Below, in pieces: positions 1 through 8,695 of a stretch of DNA of 64,000 nucleotides. Numbering within the stretch: position 1 is the stretch's first letter; each line of letters starts with the position of its first letter. A model generated the notes under the pieces. The model ran no database searches, had not been told where the DNA came from, and worked only from the letters and a program-made list of their open reading frames with translations. The stretch is taken from the NCBI GenBank assembly GCA_965223585.1, contig CBDCWW010000024.1, positions 248,001 to 312,000 on the forward strand. The letters run 5' to 3'. The position numbers and the translations under genes are program-made. The DNA is from CBDCVN01 sp965223585 (GTDB taxonomy: Bacteria > Deinococcota > Deinococci > Deinococcales > Trueperaceae).

Positions 1-110
1 CTTTCCTTAATCTCAGTTACAATAAGCTTAGTCAGCTCCCTCCAGAAATTGGCCAGCTTGCTAACTTAACTAAACTTTCCCTCGGTTACAATAGACTTAG
101 CCAGCTCCCT
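1..110 (+). pseudogene. LRR protein gene, left fragment
   Basis: The third frame encodes leucine-rich repeats (repeat core LSQLPPEIGQLANLTKLSL) and is open from the window edge up to the IS3 left end at 111. Removing 111-6585 joins it in frame to the fragment at 6586-6816. LRR proteins of this ribotype act in protein-protein contacts; partner unknown. The gene is broken by an insertion and its 5' end lies outside the window. Confidence 0.8.
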
Positions 111-160
111 TGGAGTTGGTCTATTTTTGTGGACACTTAAAGTATAGAATAAACTGTTCA

Positions 161-837
161 TTACTTCAAGTTATTCTGTTGATTAACTTCAAAAGCTTCA
201 GGGCTTTTGTAACCAATCGAGCTGTGTAAGCGAAAACGGTTGTAAGTGATGTTAACGTACTCAAAGATAACAGTCCTAGTTACTTCCCGAGTGTTGAGGG
301 CAGTCCTATAAACCAACTCTTTCTTGATGCTAGCAAAAAACGATTCAATAAATGCATTATCAAGACATGCTCCTGTTGCAGTAAAACTGGCCTTGATATC
401 TTGACTTTTGAGTTCTCGCTCAAAAGCATAACTGGTGTACTGAGAACCCCGATCACTGTGATGAATTAGGCCCTTGACTGAACCTCGTTCCTTAATCGCC
501 ATTCTCAGAGCTTTTATTATTAGATCAGTTTCCATATTATCATCCATGGCGTAACCTACAGCTCTTCTAGAAAAAGCGTCTATGATAGCAGCCAAATATA
601 ACCAGCCTTCTGTCGTTCTGACTTGTGTAATATCTGAATACCAAACTTGATTAATCCCAGTGACTTGGATTTGCTCCTTGATCAGCAGATTCTCTGTTGA
701 TTCAATCTCACGTTTAGCTGTTTTCTTACGTCGATAACTCCTACCTACCTCGGCATAGATACCTTCTCGACGCATAAGACGTTTAACCCGTCCCAAGGAA
801 CAACGTTTTCCTCTATTCAATAACTCTGCATGTATTC
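161..837 (-). pseudogene. IS3 orfB transposase, C-terminal part
   Basis: This is the rve-type integrase core of an IS3 transposase. Visible are the DDE region (WYSDITQV, IHHSDRGSQYTS, NAFIESFFASIKKE) and the C-terminal YNRFRLHSSIGYKSPEAF segment. Reading continues upstream past the first in-frame Met as RIHAELLNRGKR and stops at the IS630 insertion near 840. The N-terminal pieces lie at 4743-4878 and 6166-6223, so the protein cannot be made intact from this copy. Confidence 0.9.
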
Positions 838-879
838 TAGTACCTCACCAAAAAAGTTTTGACATGTGATTTCACATCA

Positions 880-1050
880 TCACACTTCTGGATAAAGTCT
901 CTTTAATTTGTCTCTAGCAGTATTAACAGTAAAACCCCAATCTATAGTGGCTTTACTAGCATTACGCTCTTCTTGCCATGCATTTATCTCTTTTTCAAGA
1001 AGTTCCCTACTTTCTATACGTCTATCCAAACACTGTTCCTGTAGCACTGA
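880..1050 (-). pseudogene. IS630-A transposase, C-terminal fragment
   Basis: Encodes ISVLQEQCLDRRI and then AWQEERNASKATIDWGFT, ending KLKRLYPEV, the standard C-terminal tail of an IS630 DDE transposase. The frame is cut at 1053 by element B. The upstream portion of the apparent ORF (to 1158) belongs to element B and is not coding. Confidence 0.85.
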
Positions 1051-1052
1051 TA

Positions 1053-2396
1053 TAGATGTCCAGATAAATTCTTTCCCTAAAGTAGGGAAAATAATGCCAT
1101 GATAATCCCAATAATAACCCAAAGGAGATTGATCATGGCAAATAATGATAACAAACAAAAACTAGAAGAACTAAAAATACTACGTCGTCGGTATAAAAAG
1201 GGAAACAATGCTGATGCCTTACTACGCACTCAAGCCCTTATAGCTCTGTACTCAGGCAAAGATATTAAGCTTGTAGCAGAGATGTTTGGCGTTTCAGTAA
1301 AAACAGTAAGAAACTGGCGAAAAAAGTTTGAAAAATCGCTTAGTTTAGAAGATGAACAAAGAACTGGTAGACAACCTAAACTTTCTAAAGAGCAACTGGA
1401 GCTAATCAAGAAGGTAATCACAGAGTTTAATCAACAAGTTTGGATTGCTAGAAAGGTCTTTATCCTTATCGAAAGCCTTTTTGGAATATGTTTTTCAGTA
1501 AAGTATCTACCAGAGCTTCTAAGGAAACTAGGATTAAGTTTTAATAAAGCAGTACATTTGTTGTATAGAAAGAATGAAGAGAAGAGGCGAAAGTGGATAC
1601 AAGAAACACTACCAAAGCTGTACGAAGACCAGATAAAAGCAGGGTGGAGGATATTTTACCAAGATGAAGTAGGGTTCCAAACGCAGGGGACACTAACGAG
1701 CACATGGGGGCTGGTAGGAGAAAAAGTAGAGATCAAGAACTATGGCAGACATGGAAGAGTGAACTTGATAGGGGCATTAGAGTTAGGGACAGGAGAGTTC
1801 CATGGGGTGCTAACAAAGTTTAAGGTAAATGCGCAGAGGTTTAGAAGGTTTATCTGTCATATGAAAAGGGAGATGAGGGAAGCAAAAATAATGCTTATAT
1901 GTGACAATGCACCATTTCACAGGGCAAAGTGGTTACAAGAGTGGGCAAAGAGGAACTCAAAATGGTTGAGGTTAGAATTTCTACCAGGATATTCACCAGA
2001 CTTCAATCCAATAGAACGTTTATGGAAGTACATAAAGAAGGAATACATACACAATAAATGCTGGGGAACGCAAGCAGACCTAAAGAAGCATTTAGAGGTG
2101 GTGGTACAGGAGATACCAATGAAAGTAGAGGAAACCAAGGGAGTAATGAAGAAAGAGATAAAAAGGTTGAGGGAGGCATTTGAGTTTTATAAAACACCAG
2201 TGCCAGAAGAGCTAATGATTTGAGTAGTGGTTTAGGGGGAAAGTAAGCAAGTTTGGCATAAGTTTATAGTTCATTTAGCAAAGAAGATTACATTGGGCAG
2301 TAGGTATTTTATTGCTTAAAAAGCATTGATTTTTGGTAGTTTTTCCTATTTTCTTCCTCTTTTGGAAAAAAGGGAAAAGATTTTTCTGGGTAACTA
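1053..2396 (+). mobile_element. IS630-family element B, intact
   Basis: A 1344-bp element flanked by TA (1051-1052, 2397-2398). Ends are TAGATGTCCAGATAAAT at the left and the imperfect complement ATTTTTCTGGGTAACTA at the right. Removing it rejoins IS630-A coding sequence VEI to SVLQEQ. A perfect TTTCCCTA/TAGGGAAA hairpin (about 1072-1090) precedes the gene. Confidence 0.85.
1135..2223 (+). CDS. IS630-family transposase (element B)
   Basis: A DDE transposase of 362 aa. An N-terminal helix-turn-helix (VAEMFGVSVKTVRNWRKK) is followed by the catalytic core with acidic residues in YQDEVGF, ICDNAPFH and NPIERLWKYIKKEY, in order, typical of IS630. The start at 1135 is preferred over an upstream in-frame ATG because AAAGGAGAT lies 6-7 bases before it. 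It is the only uninterrupted transposase in the nested cluster, so possibly active. Codon use is AT-rich like its surroundings. Confidence 0.88.
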   Translation: MANNDNKQKLEELKILRRRYKKGNNADALLRTQALIALYSGKDIKLVAEMFGVSVKTVRNWRKKFEKSLSLEDEQRTGRQPKLSKEQLELIKKVITEFNQQVWIARKVFILIESLFGICFSVKYLPELLRKLGLSFNKAVHLLYRKNEEKRRKWIQETLPKLYEDQIKAGWRIFYQDEVGFQTQGTLTSTWGLVGEKVEIKNYGRHGRVNLIGALELGTGEFHGVLTKFKVNAQRFRRFICHMKREMREAKIMLICDNAPFHRAKWLQEWAKRNSKWLRLEFLPGYSPDFNPIERLWKYIKKEYIHNKCWGTQADLKKHLEVVVQEIPMKVEETKGVMKKEIKRLREAFEFYKTPVPEELMI

Positions 2397-2398
2397 TA

Positions 2399-3085
2399 TC
2401 TCTACCTCAGCCATATTCAACCAACTACTGTGCTTTGTAATGAAATTCTAGCTTTCTGGTCAGTTCTCTCGCTTCCTCTGGACGGAATGTTTCATAAAAT
2501 GAAGTAGGTGTGTGAGTATTAAGATTATCAAAAACTATCCTGATCCTGTCAGCATCCTTAAAGTATATTTCCACTAAATCTTTCATAACTTGCGCAAAGT
2601 CTTTTTTAGTGCGTCGCTTAGTGACTTTCACATAACGCCAACCAGCCAATGGTTGTACACATATAAATACGTTGCAAGTTCCTTCCCTGCGATATTCATA
2701 GTCATATCGCTCTGGTTGATCTTTTTTTGCTGGTACAGACTTACGAACTTCACTGATAAGTTGATATGGAAACTCGTCAAAACATATCACAGGACAATTC
2801 TCCTGATAGCTCTCAGCATACAGGTCCAAAATATCTTCCATAAGCCACACAAATTTAGCTCCTACAACTGTGGGAATACACCACTTTTGACGTACCCAAG
2901 GTTTTAAACGATTTTTTTTAGCGCAAGTCTTACGCTTTCACAAGAAATACTGTCCAGTTGTGTTAAAGTTACTAAGCGATCGGTTAGCAACTTAAGAGTC
3001 CAACGCCTACGTCCCTCAGGAGGAACACTTTGTGCAATTGTCATTAGAATTGCTTCAATTTTGTCAGTTAGGATCTGTAATTTTA
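2399..3085 (-). pseudogene. IS630-A transposase, central fragment
   Basis: Read from 3085 downward: IEAILMTIAQSVPPEGRRRW, then the catalytic core (VICFDEFP, IVFDNLNTHT). Near 2436 the family motif HYTPKH has apparently lost five bases, giving a premature stop. The frame resumes as KHSSWLNMAEVEI up to the element B junction. It is therefore both interrupted and frameshifted. Confidence 0.8.
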
Positions 3086-3087
3086 TA

Positions 3088-4385
3088 ACTGTCGTAACTT
3101 ATGAAATTATGGGAACAGCACGGTAATTCCATCGAGGTAAAATTGCGTCAAAAAGGATTGAAATGTTGGCGCGAAACTCAGAAGTAGCTTTCCTGCCTTT
3201 GTTATAAGTCTTATCAATGATATTTACAGTTACGGTAAGACCTTTACTAGTACTAGTATTTGAAATTAACCTTCTGGCAAGTTCAATGTCGGTTAACATT
3301 ACTCCTTTCATAGCCTTAGTGACATGGGGAAACAAACAATGCTCAATAGGATTGTATTTAGAGCAATAAGCTGGATAGTGAGCAATACGTATTTCAATAC
3401 CTAACTGATTGACTAGCTTCTGGAGGTCTTCTTTAAAAATATAATGACGACTGTTGTTACTACCTCCACCATCGCATAGCCATAGTATAGAAGTTGCTTT
3501 AGGATACAGTTCTTTGCCATAGTCTTGCCACCAAGAAGCTACATTTTCGCAGGCAAATTCACTAGTATCTCGACTAGTACCTAAATATAGGTAGCCATGA
3601 TTAAGTTTTAGATCATATATTCCGTAAGGGACTACTACTCCCTCAGCAAAACTCTGAAAATCATGGTCATAGCTTTCTAATGTTTCTTGAGTGTAAAGCT
3701 TACCTTCTCTATAAAATATGCCTAAAAACTCTTTCTTCTTTGTATCCACACTGACAACAGGATTTCTTTGTCTTTGGTATTTCTTCTTGAGTTGGGCAAT
3801 CTTCTTAAACTGTTTGTTCCTTTCAACCACGTTCTTCATTGTGGTCTGCTTTTTTATTTTGCGTTGCCCAAAGGAATGTTCTTTTAATAATTGTTTTACC
3901 ACAAAGGTGCTTACTTTCACTCCTTTTGCTTCCATACGTTTAGCTATTTCCCGTTGACTTAAATTAGTCCAATACACTCCTTCACGCATGGGATCTCCTG
4001 CCATTTGGTCTTTGATTACTTTGAGAAACATTTCATCCACACTAGTTTTTTTTATAGTAGGGCTTTCGACCACTACCTGAGCGTCTTATGCGCCTTTCAC
4101 ATTCACCATCCCTTGGTAAAGTCTTTAACTCTACTATTCCTCTTTGGATCGTTCTTATTGAGCATCCTAACAATTTACTGATATAGCTTTGTCCTCCATA
4201 CCCCACTTTTATTGCTTCAACACTGGCATAGCGACGTCGGTCTTTTTCTGACAAGGTACTGTATATCTTCTTCATTTCTGCTTCGATGTTTTCTGAGTAC
4301 TTGATCATAATTACCCTTGATTTTTGACCTTGTTATACCCTATTTTTAACCTTGCTATACCTTGTTCTTGGCAAGTTACGACACT
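3088..4385 (-). mobile_element. ISAzo13-family element, copy type 1
   Basis: A 1298-bp element flanked by TA (3086-3087, 4386-4387). Inverted ends ACTGTCGTAACTT at the left and AAGTTACGACACT at the right differ by one base. It sits inside the IS630-A transposase gene. It is related to, but clearly diverged from, the identical pair at 4881-6165 and 45654-46938. Confidence 0.85.
3099..4308 (-). CDS. ISAzo13-family transposase, frameshifted
   Basis: Two overlapping frames make one transposase. The N-terminal HTH part runs 4308-4042 (MIKYSENIEAEMKKIYSTLS) and the catalytic part 4073-3099. The catalytic part shows VVSVDTKKKEFLG, LWLCDGGGSNNSRHYIF and KYNPIEHCLFPHV, the DDE signature of the ISAzo13 (Rhodopirellula-type) group. 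The frames switch at a run of eight A near 4046-4053, a +1 (or -2) change. This may be transcriptional slippage or a disabling mutation. The DTKKKE site, where copy type 2 slips, is broken up by G here and is in frame. Confidence 0.8.
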
Positions 4386-4387
4386 TA

Positions 4388-4667
4388 TTTAATTACACTT
4401 CCTTAGTTTAGGTATCCTGCCAGAGCGTGATTGTTCGCCCAAGGCAAATTCAAGATTGCCAACTACAAACTTTTGTCGTGTTCGTACTACAGTAGAAATA
4501 CTTGTTTGTAAAGCATCAGCTATTTCCTCATCATTTTTTCCCTTGTCAGCCAACAACAAGATATTTGCCCGTTTGATTCTACGGGCACTGCATTGCCCTT
4601 TTTTAGTTAACCCAATTAGGTTGGCTTCTTCAACCTCTGTCAATTCAACAATATAGGTTTTTGCCAT
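4388..4667 (-). pseudogene. IS630-A transposase, N-terminal fragment
   Basis: Encodes MAKTYIVELTEVEEANLIGL followed by RRIKRANILLLADKG and an HTH (EEIADALQTSISTVVRTRQK), the N-terminal DNA-binding region of IS630 transposases. It is cut after PKLRK by ISAzo13 copy type 1 at 4385. The start ATG at 4667 is consistent with family length. Confidence 0.85.
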
Positions 4668-4742
4668 ACCCCTATTCTAATTTCAATAAATGCAGGCTAT
4701 TTAGTAAGCTTTACATGTCAAAACTTTTTTGTCGAGGTACTA

Positions 4743-4878
4743 GGACTACCATAGGTTTGCCTACTTTGCTCGTAAATTTCTCGGATAGAGGTTATAAGAT
4801 CATCATTGGCTTGTTGTCGTTCTGATGGTTCTCGATTGAGGTGAGCATAATAGCCACTTTTAGAAACTTTTAAGTGTT
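4743..4878 (-). pseudogene. IS3 orfB transposase, middle fragment
   Basis: Reads KHLKVSKSGYYAHLNREPSE, then IREIYEQSRQTYGSP, the region preceding the integrase core of IS3 orfB. It joins YGSP to RIHAEL of the 161-837 piece once IS630-A is removed, and joins SLC upstream once ISAzo13 copy type 2 is removed. The residues printed before KHLKV in the apparent ORF come from the ISAzo13 end. Confidence 0.85.
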
Positions 4879-4880
4879 TA

Positions 4881-6165
4881 GGATCGTCGGCGAAATAACT
4901 TGAGCATTTCAAAATTATTGGGGAACAGCAGTGTAATTCCAAGATGGTAAAAAATCATCAAAAACAATGGGCATTGCCTGTTTGAAATTTTCATCAGCTT
5001 TTTGCCCTTTCTTATAGTGCTTATCTATGACATTTACAAAAACCTTAAGTCCTGTTTTAGTTTCTGTTCTAGATATAAGCATCTTGAGGATTTCCACGGA
5101 ATCTAGTATAACTCCTTGGCAAGCACGAGTTACATGAGGGAATAAACGATGTTCTATAGGATTATACTTGGAACTATAGGGTGGATAATGTGCTATACGT
5201 ATGGATAAACCAAGGTCATTGGCAAGATTTTGTAGTGCTTCTTTGAATATGTAGTGTCGAGAATTATTGCTACCTCCACAGTCACACAATATTAGCAATT
5301 TTTTGCTGTGAGCATAGAGTTTAATTGCGTGATTTTGCCACCATAAACGAACACAGTCACAAGCAAACTCGCTGGTGTCATGACTGGTATTAATGGTTAT
5401 GTAGCCAAGATTATACCTTAAATCATAAATGCCATGAGGAATAGCTATTGCCTCAGCCAAAGAGTAGAAATCATGATCATAAACTTTTATTGCTTGTTGG
5501 CTATACACTTTACCGTTTCTATACAAAGCACCTATAGGCTCTTTTTTTTACTGTCCATGCTAATAACTGGTTGTCTAGCAGTTTGATAATCTTCTTTTAA
5601 TTTAGCAATATTCTTGAATTGATCATCACGATCTATGCACTCCTTAGCACTCATCACTTTCTTTGCCTTACGTTTACGAAATTTGTGTTTTTCAAGCAGT
5701 TGAACCACCAGTTTTTCACTTATCTGAAAGCCTTGCTCTTTTAGAAACTGAGTTAATTCACGCTGGTTTAAATAGGTCCATTTGATCTTTTGATCCATGG
5801 GTGAGCCAGCAGTATATTGATCAATAATTTGCAAGAAAGCTAACTCAAGCTCTTGGTTATTTTCAATGACAGACTTACGTCCTCCACCTTCTTGGCGAAT
5901 TCTAGTTTGGGACAAGATTTGCTCATCGTCAAGCTCTGCTAATCCTATTTTTATGGTATTAGGGCTACACTTTAGCAACTGACTGACATATGTTATTCCA
6001 CCATGACCTAGCTTCTCCGCTTCTACAGCAGCATAGCGTCGTCTATCTTTTTCAGATAAAGATTCATAATACCTTTGCATATGTTTTTCAACTTGCTCAC
6101 TATATGGGTTCATTACCCATATGATAATTGATTCTCAAATAATCAACTTATATCGCCGGTCATCC
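4881..6165 (-). mobile_element. ISAzo13-family element, copy type 2a
   Basis: A 1285-bp element flanked by TA (4879-4880, 6166-6167). Ends are GGATCGTCGGCGAAATAA at the left and complementary CGCCGGTCATCC at the right. It matches 45654-46938 in length, and both transposase ORFs are residue-for-residue the same, which implies recent transposition. Its insertion split the IS3 orfB near its N-terminus. Confidence 0.9.
4915..6113 (-). CDS. ISAzo13-family transposase, frameshifted (copy 2a)
   Basis: The N-terminal frame (6113-5532, MNPYSEQVEKHMQRYYESLS) ends at MDSKKKSL. The catalytic frame (5526-4915) starts at LYRNGKVYSQQ and contains LCDCGGSNNSRHYIF and KYNPIEHRLFPHV. The switch lies in eight consecutive A at 5541-5548, inside the conserved D-x-KKKE motif. 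One extra A restores the full protein. Because the second copy at 45.7 kb has the same A8, the shift is probably how the functional enzyme is made (slippage), not decay. Confidence 0.85.
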
Positions 6166-6223
6166 TACACAGTGAACTCACAGGATAATCTTCAGCATGC
6201 ATCTTAATGAACTCGTATTTCAC
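6166..6223 (-). pseudogene. IS3 orfB transposase, N-terminal fragment
   Basis: A GTG at 6223 overlaps the orfA stop (GTGA) and reads VKYEFIKMHAEDYPVSSLC until the ISAzo13 end at 6165. The overlapping orfA/orfB layout is standard for IS3 elements. Confidence 0.7.
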
Positions 6224-6522
6224 TTGAGCTGTCTCGCAAAGTAGGCCGACGCCTTTTTTAGTATTTCTGCCTCAAGTTTCAACTGACGATTCTCCTCACG
6301 TAAGCGCCTCAGCTCAGCTTCTTGAGGTGTTGGCTGGGCTTGTTTCATCCCAGGGACTAGACGTCCTTCTTCATATTGTTCTTTCCATTTATACAAGTTA
6401 TTGGGACTTATACCTAAACTTTCTGCAGCTTTCGCTACGCTGTAGCCTTCATTCAATACCAAATGCACTGCATCGAGTTTGAACTCTATAGTGTACTGCC
6501 GTTTCTTTTGACTCTTTTCCAT
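6220..6522 (-). CDS. IS3-family transposase OrfA
   Basis: A 100-aa DNA-binding subunit. The N-terminal HTH (YTIEFKLDAVHLVLNEGYSV, then SPNNLYKWKEQY) is followed by a leucine-zipper-like stretch (ELRRLREENRQLKLEAEILK). It ends KKASAYFARQLK, where OrfB begins by overlap. It is intact, but its partner OrfB is broken, so this IS copy is presumably inactive in cis. Confidence 0.9.
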   Translation of the reverse strand: MEKSQKKRQYTIEFKLDAVHLVLNEGYSVAKAAESLGISPNNLYKWKEQYEEGRLVPGMKQAQPTPQEAELRRLREENRQLKLEAEILKKASAYFARQLK

Positions 6523-6585
6523 TTTGGACTCCTTAATATATTTTCTCTACATTAAGTGTCCACTGAAACCGACCAACTCCACCCT

Positions 6586-6816
6586 CCAGAAATTGGTCAG
6601 CTTGTTAACTTAAGGTTCCTTTCCCTCAAAAAGAATCCTATCACTATTCCACCGCCAGAAATTATTAGAGGGGGTATACCTACTATCTTCAATTACTTTT
6701 ACTTTGAAGAATTAGAGAAAGTTAATAAAGTAAATCATTCCTACAGAACAAAGCTAATAAAACTAGTTAGAACTATAAGAAAAAATATAAAAATCTTTAT
6801 GAAGTCAAAGAGATAA
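6586..6816 (+). pseudogene. LRR protein gene, right fragment
   Basis: Continues the LRR frame (PPEIGQLVNLRFLSLKKNPI), then TIPPPEIIRGG, the capping motif found after bacterial LRR arrays. A basic tail ends MKSKR. No ROC-COR GTPase follows, unlike many LRR proteins with this cap. In frame with 1-110 after excision of the IS3 element and one target duplicate. Confidence 0.75.
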
Positions 6817-7015
6817 AATGCATCACTACATGATAGATGTAATCGTATTAAAAGGTTTGAAGGCGACTTTTCTGTTTCTCCATTGTTTTCCAATTAATCC
6901 TGTCTTTGAAAGAACTAAATGTTTAGTTCAGACCCAATGTTAAGGCCTTGTTAAGAGTTTACCTTTAGCCTAATTATGGTATATGTTTTCAAAGTATGCC
7001 TTGGAGGAGAAAGTT

Positions 7016-8599
7016 ATGTATTGGAAATTAATCTCAACTCTTTTCTGTTGTTCTATAATACTAAATTCTATTGCTGAACAAGCAAAATATGTAAGTTCCT
7101 CAGATTATGAAGTAGTTGCCTATGGTGAAAGTGTTTTAATTAGAATACCTCCCCAAACTTCAAGCAGGGTACAAGAAGTATTAATTAATAATGAAAATGT
7201 AGAATTTTGGCGGCGACCTAAAGGTATAGTTTTTGATATTCCCGAACTTACTGGCAACTTTTCAGACTTAAACGAGGATGATAACGGGCAACAAAGCGTA
7301 GTAATAAAACTTGTAATGACTAATTATGAGGTTATTGAACGCACTTACCAACTAGTTGGTTCAGTAGTGCCTAAACAAGTAACCGGACTTATTAAAGATG
7401 TTAGTAGCTTAGAAGAATGCCATAGTATAATTCAATCTTTTGAGGGATTTTCTGCAGAAAAGGTTGCCCATGCTAATGTTTCTTATAATCAAGTAGCTAG
7501 GGGACTATGTTTTACTGTTTTACATATTGGAGATAACAGTACTAAACAAGCCATACAAGATTTAAAGCAAAGTGTTAGAGTTTTAGAGGTTGATAGAAAT
7601 ATTGTTTTTCACCCAGACCAAGGTGTTAACTCTTATGATCCTGCCTGTAGGGATATTAGAAGATGGATTGACCCTATAACTAGAGGCTATGAAAGTATAG
7701 ATACAGCCACACTTTTGAGCACCATCAAAGCAGATCAAGCACACTATCAAGGCATTACTGGCAAAGGTGTCAAAGTTGCGATTATTGGTGGAGGTGTAAA
7801 TAGCAATGTTTTGTCTGCTAGTGCACAAGCCCAACTTAGAGTGGGTCGCAACTTTCTTGATGGTTCTAATGTAACTAATGATGAATATCGCTGCGATTTA
7901 GATCGTGATGGTCATCCTGATATTCTAGGGCATGATTCACATGCAGCACAGATTATCCATAACATTGCTCCTGATGCTGAGATCATGCCCTTAAAAATTT
8001 GTAGAGATAACGTTTGCCCTTCAGGTAGGCTTAGTTTAGCTGTGTTCTATTTATGGAATAATGTTAATCAGGAGGTAATTGCAAATGTAAGCTTAGGAAG
8101 TCCTTTGGCGGATAGAACCTTATTACACTTACTAAAGATAGATGACAATGTCACTAATAGGCTCCTTTTAATGGCTTCTGCAGGTAATCGTCCTCATGTA
8201 AGTGGCCACTTCCCTTCTGATTATGCTAAGCGGGCAGATCCTACAACTCCATCAGCTCCTAGACCTTTTTCTATAGTTGGTAATGTTGGCAATGTTATAG
8301 CTGTTGCTGCTACAGGTTTGCCAACTGACTCGAGCAATTGGCAACTTGCCCCTTTTAATAGAGATGAATTCTCTGAAAGGAACCTAGAAGCACCCGGAGT
8401 TAGTCTATGTCCAGAAAGTGTTTTAAACTTAGGATTCCGTTGTAATCACACTTATCCAATAGGTATGAGTGGCACATCATTCTCTGCTCCAGTAGCTACA
8501 GGAGTAGCAGCACTTTATGCTCAAACATTGTCTCTAGAGCAAACACGGAGAAAACTGCTTGGGAATGACCCTAGAGATAAAACAGTACTTTACAAATAG
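7016..8599 (+). CDS. Secreted subtilisin-like (S8) protein lacking the catalytic Asp
   Basis: 527 aa. The start at 7016 follows GGAGGAGAAAGTT and gives a signal peptide (MYWKLISTLFCCSIILNSIA); an upstream ATG at 6983 is less likely. A pro-like region precedes the S8 fold from about residue 235. The His box is GHDSHAAQI, the oxyanion region LLMASAGN, and the Ser box MSGTSFSAPVATG. The usual D-T/S-G box reads VAIIGGGVN, with Gly in place of the catalytic Asp. Either the enzyme is inactive or another acidic residue serves. Likely exported. A short hairpin follows the gene. Confidence 0.8.
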   Translation: MYWKLISTLFCCSIILNSIAEQAKYVSSSDYEVVAYGESVLIRIPPQTSSRVQEVLINNENVEFWRRPKGIVFDIPELTGNFSDLNEDDNGQQSVVIKLVMTNYEVIERTYQLVGSVVPKQVTGLIKDVSSLEECHSIIQSFEGFSAEKVAHANVSYNQVARGLCFTVLHIGDNSTKQAIQDLKQSVRVLEVDRNIVFHPDQGVNSYDPACRDIRRWIDPITRGYESIDTATLLSTIKADQAHYQGITGKGVKVAIIGGGVNSNVLSASAQAQLRVGRNFLDGSNVTNDEYRCDLDRDGHPDILGHDSHAAQIIHNIAPDAEIMPLKICRDNVCPSGRLSLAVFYLWNNVNQEVIANVSLGSPLADRTLLHLLKIDDNVTNRLLLMASAGNRPHVSGHFPSDYAKRADPTTPSAPRPFSIVGNVGNVIAVAATGLPTDSSNWQLAPFNRDEFSERNLEAPGVSLCPESVLNLGFRCNHTYPIGMSGTSFSAPVATGVAALYAQTLSLEQTRRKLLGNDPRDKTVLYK

Positions 8600-8667
8600 T
8601 GAACTAACAGGCTCATAAGGGTAGAGTTTTTCAGACATGTTTTCACAAAGGGCTCTTTTGTCAAGAT

Positions 8668-8684
8668 GGTGCGCACGGCGCACC
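8668..8684. terminator. Hairpin between convergent genes
   Basis: GGTGCGC-ACG-GCGCACC, a 7-bp GC-rich stem with a three-base loop, followed on the plus side by CTATTTCT. It sits between the ends of the convergent S8 gene and metK, so may terminate both. The T-tract is weak. Confidence 0.5.
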
Positions 8685-8695
8685 CTATTTCTAAT

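Larger units (their letters stand above)
840..4740 (-). mobile_element. IS630-family element A, itself twice interrupted
   Basis: Inverted ends GTACCTC with CAAAAAAGTTTTGACATGT close by occur at 840 and 4740, flanked by TA inside a duplicated CTAG. IS630/Tc1 elements duplicate TA. The transposase gene is read on the minus strand in three blocks (4388-4667, 2399-3085, 880-1050), separated by ISAzo13 copy 1 (3088-4385) and IS630 element B (1053-2396). Its target was the IS3 orfB. Confidence 0.85.
111..6581 (-). mobile_element. IS3-family element carrying nested insertions
   Basis: Terminal inverted repeats begin TGGAGTTGGTC at 111 and end GACCAACTCCA at 6581, and both share TGGACACTTAA further in. 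CCCT is duplicated on both sides (107-110, 6582-6585). It contains orfA (6220-6522) and an orfB cut into three pieces by an IS630 element (840-4740) and an ISAzo13 element (4881-6165). Without these it would be about 1.3 kb, the usual IS3 size. Confidence 0.9.

Noticed and set aside
880..1158. 92-aa ORF with an apparent full start
   Set aside because: Its first third is IS630 element B sequence; only the C-terminal part is a transposase remnant.
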